Origin: JANFXS01 sp022791155 | GTDB lineage: Bacteria; Bacillota; Clostridia; Lachnospirales; Anaerotignaceae | NCBI GenBank assembly: GCA_949743895.1 | Contig: CATJUX010000096.1 | Location: 1 to 12,508, forward strand | DNA length: 12,508 bases | Direction: 5' to 3' | Shown: piece by piece, positions 1 to 6,316 of the stretch | Position numbering within the stretch: the first letter of the stretch is position 1 | Layout of the letters: each line of letters begins with the position of its first letter | The notes under the pieces: generated by a model | What the model saw: the letters and a program-made list of their open reading frames with translations, nothing else | Database searches by the model: none | What the model was told of the DNA's origin: nothing | Translations under genes and position numbers: made by a program

Positions 1-27
1 CTGTTTTAGAGGTATATAAATTTTTCA

Positions 28-63
28 TTGACAAACAAATATTACAGTTTTACTTTCTATAAT
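28..63 (+). promoter_or_regulatory. Possible promoter of the AGCS symporter gene
   Basis: A perfect -35 box TTGACA lies at 28-33. A weak -10 (TACTTT, 51-56) follows at the ideal 17-nt spacing. A perfect TATAAT lies at 58-63, but that is 24 nt from the TTGACA and has no good -35 of its own. One of the two is probably the -10 element. The region ends about 27-35 nt before the ATG, leaving a short leader with no room for a riboswitch downstream of it. Confidence 0.4.
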
Positions 64-90
64 TAAATTTTTTAAGAAAGGATAATTTTT

Positions 91-1590
91 ATGTTGGCTG
101 AATTTTTAACTAAACTTGAAGGTATTATATGGAGTACACCGTTTATTGTTTTTGTAATGATAGTAGGCTTCTATTTTACTATTAGATCAGGCTTTTTCCC
201 ATTCATAAATTTTGGCCATATCATAAAACACACTGCCGGAACAATAGGAAAAACTGAAGCCAATGAAAAGGAAAAAGGTTATATATCACCTTTTGAGGCT
301 GTGTGTATAGCCGTTGGCGGCTGTGTTGGCGCCGGAAACATTTCGGGTGTAGCTTCAGCTTTGGCGGTTGGCGGCCCTGGAGCAATATTTTGGATGTGGC
401 TTTGGGCATTTTTTGGAATGATGGTGAAGCTTGTTGAAACAACTCTTGGCTGCTATTATCGTTCAAAAGATGAAAAAGGTGAATACTATGGTGGCCCTAT
501 GCATTATATGGAAAAAGGAATTGTGCGTGAAAAAGGGATAAAAGCTGGATTTGTGCTTTCCGCATTTTTTTGTTTTGGTTTTATACTGCAATTTATTCAA
601 GGCTCACAGGCATACACAATATCAGAAATGCTCAACAATGCTTTTGGAGTTCCCATGATGGCCACAACTATTGTTTATACAGTCATAATACTTTACATTT
701 TGTGGAATGGAACTCCTCGCGTTGCAAAATTTGCCACTTTGGCCGTTCCTGTTATGTGTGTGATATATGTTATAGGCGGCATTGGCCTCATAATTTTGAA
801 CATTGGAAATGTGCCTTCAGTCATTGTGCTTATATTCAAAGATGCATTTACAGGCTCCGCCGCCGTGGGAGGTTTTGTTGGTTCAACAGTGGCTGCTGCA
901 ATGCGTTCTGGATTAAACCGTTCTATAAACTCCAATGAGGCAGGCCAAGGCTCATCGCCTCTTATTCACAGCTCGGCTGACACAATTCATCCTATGAGAC
1001 AAGGTCTTTGGGGAGCTTTTGAAGTGTTCATGGATACATTGGTGGTGTGTTCGGTCACAGCAATAGCTGTGTTGAGCACTGGAGTGTGGTCAAATGGTAC
1101 AACAGGCGCAACTCTCACCATGACAGCTTTTGAAAGCTCTTATGGCATAATAGGCAGATTTTATATGGGCATAATGGCCATACTTTTTGGGCTCACAACA
1201 ACGGCAGGGTGGTATACATATTATGTGACAGTTATTCGTCATATGCTCAAAAGAAAACCTTTGTTAAGAGACAGAATAATTTCTATATTTAAAATTGTGT
1301 TCCCATTTATGAATGTAATAATTGTTGGATATATCACATTCACAGGACACGATGCGGATCTTTTCTGGACAATAGTGAGTCTTGTTCTTGCACTTCCTGT
1401 GTTTACAAACCTTATTGCCCTTGTTGTGCTCAGAGGAAAATTCTGGGATATATTTAAGGATTATAAAGCCCGATATATGGGAATTGGAAGTGTAGACCCT
1501 GATTTTTATGTATTTTACGAGGATAACCCTCAAATAGCTGCTGAAGAAGAAGCTATTCGGGTGGAAATCAGAAATATGGAAAACATCTGA
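91..1590 (+). CDS. Sodium:alanine/glycine symporter (AGCS family)
   Basis: This is a polytopic inner-membrane amino-acid carrier of 499 residues, the normal length for the alanine/glycine:cation symporter (AGCS) family, which imports alanine or glycine with Na+. Family signatures are intact. A Gly-rich segment at residues 78-124 contains GAGNISGVA and GGPGAIFWMW and ends at CYYR. A second block has SNEAGQGS at 281-288, His300-Pro301 and FEVFMDT at 310-316. Many hydrophobic stretches run from residue 12 to about 450, and the polar C-terminal tail is rich in Glu. An AGAAAGGAT-like ribosome site lies about 8 nt before the ATG. The gene stands alone: a terminator follows and the next gene is convergent. 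The choice between alanine and glycine as substrate cannot be read from sequence. Confidence 0.95.
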   Translation: MLAEFLTKLEGIIWSTPFIVFVMIVGFYFTIRSGFFPFINFGHIIKHTAGTIGKTEANEKEKGYISPFEAVCIAVGGCVGAGNISGVASALAVGGPGAIFWMWLWAFFGMMVKLVETTLGCYYRSKDEKGEYYGGPMHYMEKGIVREKGIKAGFVLSAFFCFGFILQFIQGSQAYTISEMLNNAFGVPMMATTIVYTVIILYILWNGTPRVAKFATLAVPVMCVIYVIGGIGLIILNIGNVPSVIVLIFKDAFTGSAAVGGFVGSTVAAAMRSGLNRSINSNEAGQGSSPLIHSSADTIHPMRQGLWGAFEVFMDTLVVCSVTAIAVLSTGVWSNGTTGATLTMTAFESSYGIIGRFYMGIMAILFGLTTTAGWYTYYVTVIRHMLKRKPLLRDRIISIFKIVFPFMNVIIVGYITFTGHDADLFWTIVSLVLALPVFTNLIALVVLRGKFWDIFKDYKARYMGIGSVDPDFYVFYEDNPQIAAEEEAIRVEIRNMENI

Positions 1591-1642
1591 AAACGATTTA
1601 ATATTTTTGCACGGAAGAAAATTGATTGACATTAAATTTTGG

Positions 1643-1676
1643 AATGCCCGTCTATTTATATAGCGGGCATTTTTAT
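1643..1676 (+). terminator. Rho-independent terminator of the AGCS gene
   Basis: The arms AATGCCCG (1643-1650) and CGGGCATT (1664-1671) pair perfectly. The stem continues, after one bulged T, with CTAT/ATAG around a TTAT loop. A short T tract follows on the + strand (1670-1674). It starts 52 nt after the symporter stop codon. On the opposite strand there is no T run, so it should mainly act on + strand transcription. Confidence 0.87.
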
Positions 1677-1893
1677 TGCTAAACAAAAACTAAAAGTTAT
1701 GTCAATGGTTTGAAAGGGATTTTGATCATGAAGAAGTTGTCCGTGTTTTTGTGTGATAGAAACGCTGACTGCCAGCTGAAGAGAGCATAAAAGAAGGGGC
1801 TGAATGAACAAAAACAGCTTGGCATGTACAGCATGAAATTGTAAACATAATAAATATTTTCAATTCAAATAATTTATTATTCAAATTTTTGTC
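1677..1893. other. Convergent intergenic region with an imperfect hairpin (1764-1832)
   Basis: No credible gene lies in this stretch between the AGCS terminator and the galT stop codon. It contains a foldable segment: GCTG (1764-1767), TGCCA (1770-1774) and GCTG (1775-1778) face CAGC (1815-1818), TGGCA (1820-1824) and CAGC (1829-1832). That gives about 13 base pairs with one bulge and one internal loop, around a 36-nt loop. A 20-codon reading frame at 1728-1790 has a GAAAGGG ribosome-site-like sequence 9 nt upstream, but it is too short to support as a gene. No T-rich terminator for galT is obvious on the minus strand. Confidence 0.4.
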
Positions 1894-3378
1894 TCACAAC
1901 GAGTTAATAAATTTCATAAATGAGTTTCTGCCTTCTTCAGTGCATTTGTATACACCTGCATCTTCAAGAACTTCAACAAACACATTGCCAATTTCATGTT
2001 GAATGATTGAATCGATATTTTCATCGGTTATATTATAATTTGGGATGAACTCATTTGCCCATTTGGCATGTTTGGCAAGTTTCTCATTTTCGCATATATT
2101 TTTTCCGCACAAAATATATTCTTTCAGCAAATTCATTTCATATTTGAGCCTTGAGGGAAGAACGGCAAGTCCCATAACTTCAATCAAACCAATGTTCTCT
2201 TTTTTTATGTGATGAAATTTTTCTCTGGGATGATAAACCCCTGAAGGTAACTGATTGGTTGTTATATTGTTTCTAAGTGCTAAATCCAATTCGTATATGC
2301 CATTGTTTTTTCTTGCAATGGAAGTTATTGTGTTGTGAGCTTCATCATCTGTTTTGGAATATATGAAAGCATTTTCATCGGTATAGAGCCGCCACGAATT
2401 CAAAATATGTTCTGCCAAGTCAACAAGCCGATTTTCGCTTTCGTGACGAATGCGTATCACTGAAACAGGCCAGTTTAATATTCCGGCTTCAACGTCACCA
2501 TATCCATTTATATTCACTGGAATTTCGATTTCGGCTTTTGCCATGGCAAAAGTGTAATTTCCCCCCTGAAAGTGGTCGTGACTTAATATTGAACCGCCAA
2601 CAATGGGAAGATCGGCATTGGAGCCTATGAAATAGTGTGGGAACATGCGCACAAAGTCAAAAAGCTTGCAAAAAGTTCCTCTGTCTATTTTCATAGGCGT
2701 GTGTTTTTTGTTGAAAACAATGCAGTGCTCGTTATAATATACATATGGCGAATATTGAAAACACCATGGTTGATTGCCTATTGTTATTGGAATGATTCTA
2801 AGATTTTCCCTTGCGGGATGGTTGATATGTCCCGCATAGCCCTCGTTTTCGAAACAAAGTTGACATTTTGGATATGTCCCGCTGACTTTGTTTTTAGCAG
2901 CAGCTATTGTCTTTGGATCTTTTTCTGGTTTTGAGAGATTTATGCTTATGTCAATTTCACCATAGCGGCTGTTGTGTTTCCATTTCAAGTCTTTTGCGAT
3001 GCGGAATCTGCGTATATAGTTGCTGTCCTGACTCAGTTTATAGAAATATGATGTTGCACATTTTGGCGAGTTTTCATATTTCTTCCAAAATTTTTCTTGA
3101 ATTTGTGAAGGGCGAGGCACAAGACAATTCATAATTTTTGTGTCAAACAGATCTCTTTCTGTTATATTATTATCAATTAAATTTCTTTTGACTGCTTCTT
3201 CAATAAGTTCATTTAGTATAATTTCCAATGGCATATCTAAACAGGCGTCATTTGGTTCAAAATTGTTTTCTTTGAATATGTCAAGAAGCAAGTTGGTTGA
3301 GTACACTCTTTCGCATTCAGGCGTCAGGCCGGAGTTTATTCCATAGTTTACTGTGGCTTTAATCAGATTTGACAGCAT
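1894..3378 (-). CDS. galT: UDP-glucose--hexose-1-phosphate uridylyltransferase (type 2 GalT)
   Basis: The enzyme transfers UMP between UDP-glucose and galactose 1-phosphate in the Leloir pathway, in the cytoplasm. At 494 residues it matches the long type-2 GalT of Firmicutes, not the ~350-residue type 1. Visible marks are Cys172-x-x-Cys175 followed by a GYAGHINHPAR-like segment, and the catalytic block GGSILSHDHFQGG with His267-Asp268-His269 in the HxH nucleophile position. The ATG at 3378 has an AGGAGG ribosome site 5 nt upstream, which fixes the start. It is divergent from galE across a shared intergenic region, so the pair may be co-regulated. No galK or mutarotase is in the window, so galactose 1-phosphate must be made elsewhere. 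Confidence 0.95.
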   Translation of the reverse strand: MLSNLIKATVNYGINSGLTPECERVYSTNLLLDIFKENNFEPNDACLDMPLEIILNELIEEAVKRNLIDNNITERDLFDTKIMNCLVPRPSQIQEKFWKKYENSPKCATSYFYKLSQDSNYIRRFRIAKDLKWKHNSRYGEIDISINLSKPEKDPKTIAAAKNKVSGTYPKCQLCFENEGYAGHINHPARENLRIIPITIGNQPWCFQYSPYVYYNEHCIVFNKKHTPMKIDRGTFCKLFDFVRMFPHYFIGSNADLPIVGGSILSHDHFQGGNYTFAMAKAEIEIPVNINGYGDVEAGILNWPVSVIRIRHESENRLVDLAEHILNSWRLYTDENAFIYSKTDDEAHNTITSIARKNNGIYELDLALRNNITTNQLPSGVYHPREKFHHIKKENIGLIEVMGLAVLPSRLKYEMNLLKEYILCGKNICENEKLAKHAKWANEFIPNYNITDENIDSIIQHEIGNVFVEVLEDAGVYKCTEEGRNSFMKFINSL

Positions 3379-3497
3379 ATTTGCCTCCTAATTTTTCTTA
3401 TATGGGTTTATAAGTGATGTATGGAACATAAAATTAGGTCTTTTGGGATCTATATTTTTATGATAATGCAACGAACTTATTAACTGACTGGCATTAA

Positions 3498-3528
3498 TTA
3501 ATATTGTAAATTGCTTCGTTTTGTTCAA
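3498..3528 (-). promoter_or_regulatory. Weak candidate galT promoter
   Basis: On the minus strand TTGAAC (3528-3523) precedes TACAAT (3508-3503, spacing 14) and TATTAA (3503-3498, spacing 19). Neither spacing is ideal, so the call is tentative. The -10 area is part of a 13-mer, TTACAATATTAAT, that recurs in the same orientation ahead of the aldolase operon (8234-8222). Confidence 0.3.
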
Positions 3529-3635
3529 GCTTTCTTTTATTATAAATCTTATGATATGAGATTATGCTAAATTTACGGTTGTATATTTCGGATATATTAT
3601 ATTTTGAACTGGCATTTTCAAAAATATGTGAAAAA

Positions 3636-3649
3636 TGTAAATGATAACA
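3636..3649. promoter_or_regulatory. cre-like site (possible CcpA operator) between galT and galE
   Basis: TGTAAATGATAACA differs from the catabolite-responsive-element consensus TGWAANCGNTNWCA at one position (T where the central C is expected). It lies between the divergent gal genes, about 83 nt before the -35 box of the galE promoter. Carbon-catabolite control of galactose genes by CcpA is common in Firmicutes, so the location makes sense. One AT-rich match is weak evidence by itself. Confidence 0.38.
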
Positions 3650-3731
3650 ATTGTGCTGTATATGTTTATAAACGCTGGAGAACTATTTTTGTATTAAAAA
3701 TAGATTATGTACTTATAATAGAATAAAATAC

Positions 3732-3760
3732 TTGGTTTTGGTGCTCAAAAAATATATAAT
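3732..3760 (+). promoter_or_regulatory. galE promoter (sigma-A type)
   Basis: TTGGTT (3732-3737), a 17-nt spacer and a perfect TATAAT (3755-3760) form a good sigma-A promoter. The predicted start of transcription is near 3767, giving a leader of about 113 nt before the galE ATG. Confidence 0.6.
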
Positions 3761-3766
3761 AGTTCC

Positions 3767-3879
3767 AACTGATGAAAACATAAAAAAGAAAATGGAGCAG
3801 TTTTTGCAAATTTGCTCTGAAGATGATGTATAAAACATTGAACAGAAAGTGTTTTTATATATTGGAGAGGATGAAAATT
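3767..3879 (+). other. galE 5' leader with a 10-bp palindrome and a 13-codon upstream frame
   Basis: The predicted leader carries a perfect palindrome, GCAAATTTGC (3806-3815), and a short frame, ATG 3792 to TAA 3833, encoding 13 residues that start MEQFLQI. No strong ribosome site precedes that frame. The galE ribosome site GGAGAGG lies at 3864-3870, 9 nt before the ATG at 3880. An in-frame ATG at 3871 directly abuts this site and one at 3823 has none, so both are poorer starts. Confidence 0.35.
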
Positions 3880-4893
3880 ATGAAAGTTTTGGTGACAGGG
3901 GGAGCGGGATATATCGGAAGTCACACATGTGTGGAACTTCTTAATTCGGGGCATCATGTTGTAGTTGTTGACAATTTATATAACTCAAGTGAAAAAGCCA
4001 TTGAAAGAGTTCGTGCCATAACAAATAAGGAGCTTAAATTTTACAATGAAGATTTGCTTGACAGAGTGGCTTTGAAGGGGATTTTTGAAGCTGAAAAGTT
4101 TGATGCTGTCATACACTTTGCGGGATATAAAGCTGTTGGTGAATCTGTTGAAAAACCTATTGAATATTACCACAATAACATAACAAGCACTCTTAACTTG
4201 TGTGATGTCATGAGAAATTATGGCGTTAAAAACATTGTTTTCAGTTCATCGGCCACAGTTTATGGGGAGCCTGACGAAAATCCAATCACTGAAAATTTTC
4301 CAAAAAAAAATCCAACAAATCCATATGGCCAAACCAAAACAATGATTGAACAAATGCTTATGGACATACAAAAGTCAGACTCTGAATGGAGCGTTATATT
4401 GCTTAGATATTTTAATCCTATAGGGGCACATTCGTCAGGGCTGATTGGTGAAGACCCAAGAGACACTCCAAACAATTTGCTCCCTTATGTTTCACAGGTT
4501 GCTGTTGGAAAGCTTCAGTGTATAAATGTTTTTGGAAACGATTATGACACACATGACGGAACAGGTGTCAGAGACTATATCCATGTGGTTGACTTGGCAG
4601 CTGGACATGTGAAAGCTCTTGAAAAATTTAATGATAAAAAAGGGGTTAGAATATATAATCTTGGCACTGGGAATGGCTATAGTGTCATTGATGTGATCAA
4701 AGCGTTTGAAAAGGCTTGCGGAAAGAAACTTCCTTATGAAATTAAGCCGCGTCGTGCTGGCGACATTGCAATGTGTTGCTGTGAACCTTCAAAAGCAGAG
4801 AAGGAACTTGGGTGGAAAGCGAAATATAACATTGATGACATGTGCCGTGATTCATGGAAGTGGCAATCACAAAACCCTGATGGCTATAAATGA
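3880..4893 (+). CDS. galE: UDP-glucose 4-epimerase
   Basis: This is an NAD-dependent short-chain dehydrogenase/reductase that interconverts UDP-galactose and UDP-glucose. It serves galactose breakdown and supplies UDP-galactose for surface sugars. From the ATG at 3880 it has 337 residues, essentially the E. coli length. The Rossmann motif GGAGYIG occupies residues 7-13, SSSATVYG places Ser124, and NPYGQTK gives Tyr149 and Lys153. These are the same numbers as the E. coli catalytic residues, which supports this start over the longer in-frame ones at 3823 and 3871. It has its own promoter and is divergent from galT. The next gene downstream is convergent. Confidence 0.96.
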   Translation: MKVLVTGGAGYIGSHTCVELLNSGHHVVVVDNLYNSSEKAIERVRAITNKELKFYNEDLLDRVALKGIFEAEKFDAVIHFAGYKAVGESVEKPIEYYHNNITSTLNLCDVMRNYGVKNIVFSSSATVYGEPDENPITENFPKKNPTNPYGQTKTMIEQMLMDIQKSDSEWSVILLRYFNPIGAHSSGLIGEDPRDTPNNLLPYVSQVAVGKLQCINVFGNDYDTHDGTGVRDYIHVVDLAAGHVKALEKFNDKKGVRIYNLGTGNGYSVIDVIKAFEKACGKKLPYEIKPRRAGDIAMCCCEPSKAEKELGWKAKYNIDDMCRDSWKWQSQNPDGYK

Positions 4894-5022
4894 GCCTGTT
4901 GCAAAGTGAAAAATGTGAACGGTTTTAAGCAAGCGGCGGATTGACAACGTTGAAAGCGAAAAAAACGTTCATTCGAATATCCTTTGATGCAAGAGTTTAT
5001 AATGATATATAGCACAATCTCC

Positions 5023-5109
5023 GTTGGCAATGGGAGGCATGTTCCACAGGAAAATTTTTGTTTTTCGGAATTGCCGATGACCATTTTAGCTTTATGCGCC
5101 ATTGCCAAC
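5023..5109. ncRNA. Candidate structured RNA or palindromic repeat element
   Basis: GTTGGCAATGG (5023-5033) and CCATTGCCAAC (5099-5109) are an exact 11-bp inverted repeat enclosing 65 nt. Inside is a second stem: GGCA (5036-5039) pairs with TGCC (5072-5075), and TTCC (5042-5045) with GGAA (5067-5070), across a small internal loop. The mixed base composition makes this unlikely to be chance in an AT-rich spacer. I recognise no known RNA family; in particular the SRP RNA loop motif is absent. No T tract follows either arm directly, so it is not a standard terminator. Strand and function are unknown. It may be a dispersed intergenic repeat or a processed RNA between the convergent galE and isomerase genes. 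Confidence 0.4.
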
Positions 5110-5162
5110 TGAAGATACTTTTTGAATGATTAAGAAAATTGTTTAATATATAATTTTTGTGA

Positions 5163-5191
5163 TTGACAATATATTAAAATTATAATATAAT
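5163..5191 (+). promoter_or_regulatory. Perfect consensus promoter pointing antisense into the isomerase gene
   Basis: TTGACA (5163-5168), exactly 17 nt, and TATAAT (5186-5191) match the sigma-A consensus at all 12 positions. An overlapping TATAAT starts at 5181. Transcription would begin near 5198 on the + strand, 16 nt before the isomerase gene's 3' end, and run antisense to it. No + strand gene follows. The promoter core is unmistakable, but its use in the cell is not shown by sequence. Confidence 0.6.
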
Positions 5192-5213
5192 ATAAAGTCT
5201 TACGGATAAAAAT

Positions 5214-6266
5214 TTAATAGAATTCATGCACTTTACTTTCAAAATATCTTTTTAGATCAAATGGAGAAAATATGCCTTTGTCAGTGACAATTCCGCTTAT
5301 GAGATGAGGTGGTGTTATGTCAAACGAAGGATATATAGCTTTTACACCATTCAATGCGTTTTTCATTCCATTACAGTTTAGCACAAGGGAAGGGTCTCTT
5401 TGCTCAATTGTAATGTCTTTTGCAGAATTTTTGTCATTGTCAGGTATTCCTGTTACAAAATAGGGCACGCCAAAATGGTTGGCAAGTATTGCAATTTGAA
5501 ATGTCCCTATTTTGTTGGCAATGTGTCCGTCACGCGCAATTGTGTCGGCAGCTGATGTGAACATGTCAATGCCGATGTGCTTCATTGTGTAGGCTGTCAT
5601 GTTGTCTGTGATTATGGTTGTTTCAAATCCCATTTCATAAAAACAGCTTGATGTTAGCCTTGCGCCTTGAAAATATGGCCTTGTTTCACAACAATATACT
5701 TTGAAATTGATGTTTTTTCTTTTAGCAATGCGGCAAAGCATTCCTATAATTGTTTCACCAAAACATTGCGTGAGGATTGAACCGTTTTGAGGAATCTGTT
5801 CAGAGAGAAATGCGGCAACTTTTTCCATTGTGGAATATCTTCTGTTCAAAGAGTTTATGGTTCTCTCAAAAATTGCTTCTGAAGCACTTCTTCCTTCGTT
5901 TAGCGCTTTTGTGCCCTCCTCAACACATGCATTTGTTATTATGCCATAGCGATTGGCCGTTGTTGGGCGTGCATGAGAAATTTCGAAAGATGCATTTTTG
6001 AGGTGTTCTATTTGTGACTGAAAATTTTTGTCTCTAACTTCCCATGCAGCTAAGGCCATTCCCATGCCAGCAGCTGTGTATGGGCCAGCGCTTTGAGTGA
6101 CCATGTCTGCAATGGCTTTTGTTACATCGTGATATGTCAAGCATGTGACAAATGACACTTTGTCGGGATACACTCTTCTGTCAAGTATGCGGACTTTGCC
6201 GTTTTCAAACCATGCAACATTTTCATATTTTAATAGAAATGGAAGATCAAAATCCTGCCTTTCCAT
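5214..6266 (-). CDS. drdI: MtnA-family isomerase, probably 5-deoxyribose-1-phosphate (or 5-methylthioribose-1-phosphate) isomerase
   Basis: This belongs to the eIF2B-alpha-like / MtnA fold and has 350 residues. The family reaction opens an aldose 1-phosphate to a ketose 1-phosphate. Visible marks are RPTTAN at 100-105, ETRPYFQGARLTS at 194-206, Cys168 in the catalytic-Cys position and Asp241 in the catalytic-Asp position, followed by an HIANKIGT-like block. Parts of the usual MtnA pocket differ: the RGAPAIG-type segment reads QSAGPYT (58-64), the Cys context is LTQCFGE, and Asp241 is followed by Thr instead of Arg. The AAGGAGG ribosome site at 6280-6274 fixes the start. It is last in an operon with a kinase and a class II aldolase, which favours 5-deoxysugar disposal over the full methionine salvage cycle. 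The family is sure; the exact substrate is inferred. Confidence 0.75.
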   Translation of the reverse strand: MERQDFDLPFLLKYENVAWFENGKVRILDRRVYPDKVSFVTCLTYHDVTKAIADMVTQSAGPYTAAGMGMALAAWEVRDKNFQSQIEHLKNASFEISHARPTTANRYGIITNACVEEGTKALNEGRSASEAIFERTINSLNRRYSTMEKVAAFLSEQIPQNGSILTQCFGETIIGMLCRIAKRKNINFKVYCCETRPYFQGARLTSSCFYEMGFETTIITDNMTAYTMKHIGIDMFTSAADTIARDGHIANKIGTFQIAILANHFGVPYFVTGIPDNDKNSAKDITIEQRDPSLVLNCNGMKNALNGVKAIYPSFDITPPHLISGIVTDKGIFSPFDLKRYFESKVHEFY

Positions 6267-6316
6267 GATAAGCCCTCCTTTTGGAATTGATGCTGTCTCA
6301 AAAAATTATATAAGTT

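Larger units (their letters stand above)
4894..5213. other. Convergent galE/isomerase intergenic region
   Basis: This 320-nt spacer has no supportable protein gene. Just after galE there is a weak AACGTT...AACGTT hairpin (4946-4969) without a T tract. The centre holds the nested inverted-repeat element at 5023-5109. The right end holds an AT-only inverted repeat, TTTAATATAT (5142-5151) and ATATATTAAA (5169-5178), which overlaps a perfect promoter directed to the right. No clean rho-independent terminator is visible for either galE or the salvage operon. Confidence 0.5.

Noticed and set aside
570..938. 122-codon + strand frame inside the symporter gene
   Set aside because: It is a shadow frame of the clearly conserved AGCS gene; its composition (rich in Cys, Trp, His) is typical of out-of-frame translation.
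1728..1790. 20-residue frame (starts MKKLSVF) with a GAAAGGG ribosome-site-like sequence
   Set aside because: Too short, no recognisable peptide type, and it runs into the foldable segment; better explained as intergenic or repeat-derived sequence.
1855..1890. AT hairpin (AATAAT-TT-ATTATT) after the galT stop as a terminator
   Set aside because: The stem is only A-T pairs and no T tract follows it on the minus strand.
4946..4969. AACGTT repeat after galE as a terminator
   Set aside because: The stem is 6 bp, self-palindromic and weak, and no T run follows on the + strand.
4884..5108. Minus-strand reading frame of 74 codons downstream of galE
   Set aside because: It overlaps the galE 3' end and spans the inverted-repeat element, whose paired arms explain its non-random look. 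It has no convincing ribosome site and resembles no family I know.
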